A stretch of 64,000 nucleotides of DNA from Teratosphaeria epicoccoides (Eukaryota; Ascomycota; Dothideomycetes; Mycosphaerellales; Teratosphaeriaceae), in assembly GCA_021401465.1 (NCBI GenBank), contig JADDMT010000067.1:106173-170172 (forward strand), in the 5' to 3' direction. The position numbers and the translations under genes are program-made. This document shows, piece after piece, positions 60,971 through 64,000 of this stretch (positions within the stretch are counted from its first letter, which is position 1; each line of letters opens with the position of its first letter). Below the pieces are notes generated by a model, which did no database searches, was not told the origin of the DNA, and saw only the letters and a program-made list of their open reading frames with translations.

Positions 60971-61322
60971 TGTCATAAGGGTAGATTCTAATGGCAGGAA
61001 GGGGATCAGGTGTTAGACTTAGAGAGTAGTGAAGAATATCAACAATGGTAATTAACCTTGTAACTAACTGTCCCCCTAGGTAGCAGGTAGGAAAAAGAGA
61101 TTAAGCACAAAGCTCCTAACTGCCTGGCCTAAAGCCATCCCTATATACTAGAGAGGTATAACAGCTCTGTTAGATCTGTCGCTAGACCTGTTAGACCTAT
61201 GTCTGTAGATCTGTAGACTAACCCTACAGATCTAGGTATCTGTCCTTACGTGACAGATCCTTTCTCCTATGCAAGTGTTATAACTTAGGCTATAGTGCTC
61301 GTAGCTCATGACACTCATGACA
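60971..61322 (-). repeat. 5' LTR of E1c
   Basis: 352 bases, same length as the other LTR of E1c. gtagt follows at 61323. The minus-strand sequence after it (ttttaagcactacttctaag) is the self-priming site, with one mismatch to the transcript start region. Confidence 0.9.
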
Positions 61323-62354
61323 GTAGTGTCGTAGATATACCTCTAAGGCCTAGTTCTTTACCTCTGTCTAGCTGTCTTTTTGTAGATAGTATGCTGTTAA
61401 TAGCTTGTGCTTAATTCCGAGTGTCGCTGTAAGCTTCTTCTAGTAATTCGATGTAAAGAGCTAGTCTCTGTCTGTAATATATGTCCTTAGGAATCCATAG
61501 TATTACACAAGTCTGTCTAGTACAAGGTATCTAAGTTGCGCTACTATACTCGCTTTGTTAGCAGGAATGAAGTGTGCATATTTCGTGAGCCTATCGACTA
61601 TGACAAGTATCATGTTGTAGCTAAGTCCTGTAACTAGGTCCTTAGATTTTAGTAGTTTTGTAATAAAGTCTATTATAACTTCGTCCTATGGTTTCTCTAG
61701 AGGCGTCCTGAACTAGATGTGTCTATATTTGGCGTGTCTATTAGCCTTGTTACGCTAACACTGTAGACATTTCTTAATGTACTCTAGGACTCATTGTTGT
61801 ATACTGTAGGAATCTAAAGCTCTGTTTGACTAATTCTATTGTCTTTGAAACTCTAGGGTGTCTATTCTCTAGCCTGTTGTAGTGTTATCGTATATACTCT
61901 GTAACTCGTTTCTTAGGTACTTAGTACTTACTATGTTTAATTAGGAACTGTTCTTCCTTATCTTGAAGAATTCGTACAACGCTGTTAAATTCTTTCGTAT
62001 TAGCACTAAGGCTTCTATCTTAATTTGCCTTTAGTATTTGTTATTACACTGTTTCGTGACCCTCTATATGATTGCTATAGCGGCTTAGTACGTCGGCTCG
62101 TCCGTTCTTACGTCTAGGAGTATAGCAGATTTCAAACTTGTACTGCCCTAACAGCTCTAACTAGCAGGCTTGTCTTCGGGTTAGTACCTTAGTCGTAGTA
62201 AAGTAAGTTAGATTCTTATTATTAGAAAGAATTGTAAGACTTAGTACTCCTTCTGCATATACTTACTAGTGTTATAGGGATGCAACTATCGCAAGTAGCT
62301 CCTTATTATAGATGTCGTAGTTCTGTTCCGCAGGTAACATCTTTCTTGAATAGT

Positions 62355-62714
62355 TAATACGGTTAATACTAGGGGGCTATTAGAGCCGCATGGGTTCTAA
62401 TGCCCGCCCTTAGCATGTAGTGACCCTACTACACATAGTAAGGGGGTCCTTCGTACATACGTTAGCTCGTATGTCATCTAACAGGGATAAATAGTCGACG
62501 TAGGACGCCCCTACGTCGCTAACCCTATAGTACCCCTGCGGAGTTAGGCTCAGACATGCTTTCCCTAATTAAGGGGCGTTAGGGGTTATAAGTACCCTTA
62601 ACGCTACCTCTGTAATAAGCAGAAAGCAGCGCTATCTTGTACCTACTAAAAGGTCGGATTACTCTGTCATACTACGAGATATTTTCATATCATATAGCAT
62701 ATATATCTATATTA
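62355..62714 (+). repeat. 5' LTR of E2b
   Basis: 360 bases, taatacgg...atatta. A TATA box (ttataagt at 62586) is followed 34 bases later by agaaagcag (62621-62629). Confidence 0.9.
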
Positions 62715-62730
62715 GTTCTGCTTTCTCCTC
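62715..62730 (+). promoter_or_regulatory. Putative self-priming site of E2b
   Basis: gttctgctttctcctc directly follows the LTR. Its ctgctttct is the exact complement of agaaagcag at 62621-62629, near the predicted transcript start. Confidence 0.5.
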
Positions 62731-62988
62731 CCTACTTTGTAGTCTAGTAGAGAATACTACGATATGTCTAGAGTACTACGAACTCGCAACTAACGCGTAG
62801 CGAGCGCCATCCTAAGCGCCTATAGTAGCGAAGCTAGCCTAAGTAACTAGCCTGTAGAAGTACCCCCTACGAGCGACACTGCATTAAGCGACAGTTCCGC
62901 TAGAGGCTAATTACATAGCAGACAAGATAATAGACCCCCCGCATAGGGACTGCAGCTAACCCTGACTAGTAACCTAGCCCTTATAGCC

Positions 62989-63651
62989 ATGATTGTTGAT
63001 TAGGTCACGAACTGCCTTGCGAACTAGAGCTAGAGCCGCACTGCTTCTAGTAGCGATAATAGCGAGGACGACGAAGATGTCGCTATAAGTAGTACTAATA
63101 AACTAGCGGACGAAGAAATCTAGCGAGATTTCACGCTAGGGACCTACGAAGACAACTTACTAGCAGGCGTAGACTCTCCGCGTATGCCTGCAAATGTAGT
63201 GCCTAAATTCAGGGCCATAGTAGGCTAACTAGGAGGTAGCTGTAACGTATGCAACCTAAAGCTATTTAATAGAGACATCTTAAAGGAGGCTCGAACTTTC
63301 TTACAGGCATGTAAGGCAGTTTCCGTGCTTAACTTACATGGATATTCTACAGAGGGTAAACAAGTCGCCTTTAGTGTAATGTAGCTCGAAGAGGATAAGG
63401 AACCTCGTAATAATTAGCATAAGTAGTATGACCTTATATAGGTCTATAACAGAACGTATATGTAGGCGGAATTTCGCTAGTTCTATGTCGACTAGGTCAA
63501 GGATCCAGGGAACCGCGCCCTTACTATGTCTGTCGAGTACGAGAAGGCCAAGTAGGGGAAGGGACAAATAACCTCTAGCTTTGCTACCTACCTTACTACA
63601 CTCAAGAGACAGATACTACCCTATACTAAGACGTAACGCATGCGGCACCTA
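62989..63651 (+). pseudogene. gag of E2b, interrupted
   Basis: The ATG at 62989 starts MIVD, then an acidic Ser-rich run (SSSDNSEDDEDVAIS), as in E2a at 39960. In-frame TAG codons interrupt it and the LTR at 63652 ends it. Confidence 0.7.
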
Positions 63652-64000
63652 TGTCATGAGTGTCAGGAGTACTATCCGGAGTACTGTAGGATACAGGATC
63701 ATGTGGGTCCTAAGTGCTATGAGTCATAGTACTGTCATGGGAGTACTATGAGTCATAGGCATAGTCATAGAAGAAAGGATCTGTCACGTAAGGACAGATC
63801 CCCGGATCTATAGGGTTAGTCTACAGATCCATGGGCTTACAAGGAAGAAGGGATCTGTCATGTGATGATAGACCCTTGGATCTGTAGGGTTAGTCTACAG
63901 ATCTACAGACACGGATCTGTCGGGTCTGTCGACAGATCTAACAGAGCTGCTCTGTCGCTCTCTAGTATATAGGGATGGCTTTAGGACAGGCAGTTAGGAG
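63652..64000 (+). mobile_element. E1-type LTR inserted in E2b (runs off the window)
   Basis: It starts tgtcatgagtgtcagg and is nearly identical to the solo LTR at 31686, including both palindromic units and agtatataggg. Whether it is a solo LTR or the start of a full element cannot be told. Confidence 0.85.

Larger units (their letters stand above)
47148..61322 (-). mobile_element. E1c: full-length E1-family retrotransposon on the minus strand, with nested E1b and a solo LTR
   Basis: It is bounded by two 352-bp LTRs and gtagt duplications (47143-47147 and 61323-61327). Without its two passengers it is about 6.75 kb. On the minus strand: 5' LTR 60971-61322, gag from the ATG at 60911, protease near 58550-58200, RT near 57950-57300, RNase H to about 56830 resumed at 49860, integrase, chromodomain near 48300, then the plus-strand antisense ORF and the 3' LTR 47148-47499. 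It inserted into the E5 integrase. Confidence 0.92.
44348..62354 (-). mobile_element. E5: diverged E2-like Ty3/gypsy element on the minus strand, split by E1c
   Basis: E5 sequence is 44348-47147 and 61323-62354. Its left LTR (about 44348-44733) resembles the E2 LTRs but is clearly diverged and lacks about 18 outer bases. Internal sequence includes an antisense ORF, a minus-strand chromodomain near 46540-46620 (KGYDST), integrase up to 47147, resumed integrase after 61323 (MILVIVDRLTKYAHFIPANK, near 61600) and RNase H plus tether up to 62354 (SRKMLPAEQNYDIYNKELLA). E2b interrupts it at 62355, so its 5' part lies outside the window. Confidence 0.8.
62355..64000 (+). mobile_element. E2b: second E2-family element, plus strand, 5' part only
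   Basis: It begins with a 360-bp LTR (62355-62714) that is the reverse complement of the E2a LTRs, then gttctgctttctcc, then gag. It interrupts the RNase H/tether region of E5 (left flank atagt). It is itself cut at 63652 by an E1-type LTR and leaves the window. Confidence 0.88.

Overview
The window reads as nuclear DNA of a filamentous ascomycete (Pezizomycotina, most likely a Dothideomycete; the class is an inference). The host genes carry short GT-AG introns of about 47-116 nt and their products have fungal family features. The repeat half shows transition-type decay (C:G to T:A) like repeat-induced point mutation (RIP). No tool was run: coordinates, exon joins and motif matches were read by eye.

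Bases 1-23,000 are an ordinary gene-rich arm with nine genes. They are a partial FAD-dependent oxidoreductase (-), an uncharacterised four-helix membrane protein (+), a secreted lactonase-fold protein (-), RPL31 (-), a mitochondrial PP2C phosphatase of the Ptc5 type (+), an importin-7/8 (Nmd5/Sxm1) karyopherin (-), an uncharacterised 588-aa fungal protein (+), ERG2 C-8 sterol isomerase (+), RPL13 (-), and the DNA polymerase alpha catalytic subunit POL1 (+), the last counted with its divergent partner RPL13. Three head-to-head pairs share short promoters: FAD/TM protein, RPL31/PTC5 and RPL13/POL1. Gaps between genes hold nothing I could support.

Bases 24,364-26,409 hold a broken DUF3435 tyrosine-recombinase gene with a C-terminal C2H2 region, the family that includes Starship captains. 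It sits at the edge of the repeat block.

From about 26.5 kb to the end there are no intact host genes. The block is a nested stack of Ty3/gypsy chromodomain retrotransposons that can be unpicked from 5-bp target-site duplications (TSDs). An old element E4 (gag at 27.5 and 42.7 kb, RT at 43.8-44.3 kb) was split by E1a (27,740-42,650, TSD taagg). E1a was itself hit by a solo LTR (31,686-32,175, TSD agagt) and by E2a (32,426-40,584, minus strand, TSD ggtac). E4 is also cut by E5 (minus strand, from 44,348). E5 contains E1c (47,148-61,322, minus strand, TSD gtagt), and E1c contains E1b (49,866-56,817, TSD gtagt) and a solo LTR (58,712-59,178, TSD attgt/attat). E5 is cut again by E2b (from 62,355), which is cut by another E1-type LTR (from 63,652).

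The most interesting signal is that these retrotransposons carry an extra gene on the strand opposite gag-pol, between pol and the 3' LTR. In family E1 it is a 207-codon ORF with a zinc-cluster-like Cys pattern followed by heptad-rich helix. It meets pol tail to tail on a palindromic TTATAA that supplies the stop codon of both genes. E5 has a diverged relative of this ORF, and E2a a different 499-codon antisense ORF. Both main families also appear to self-prime: the sequence just after the 5' LTR is complementary to the predicted 5' end of the element's own transcript.
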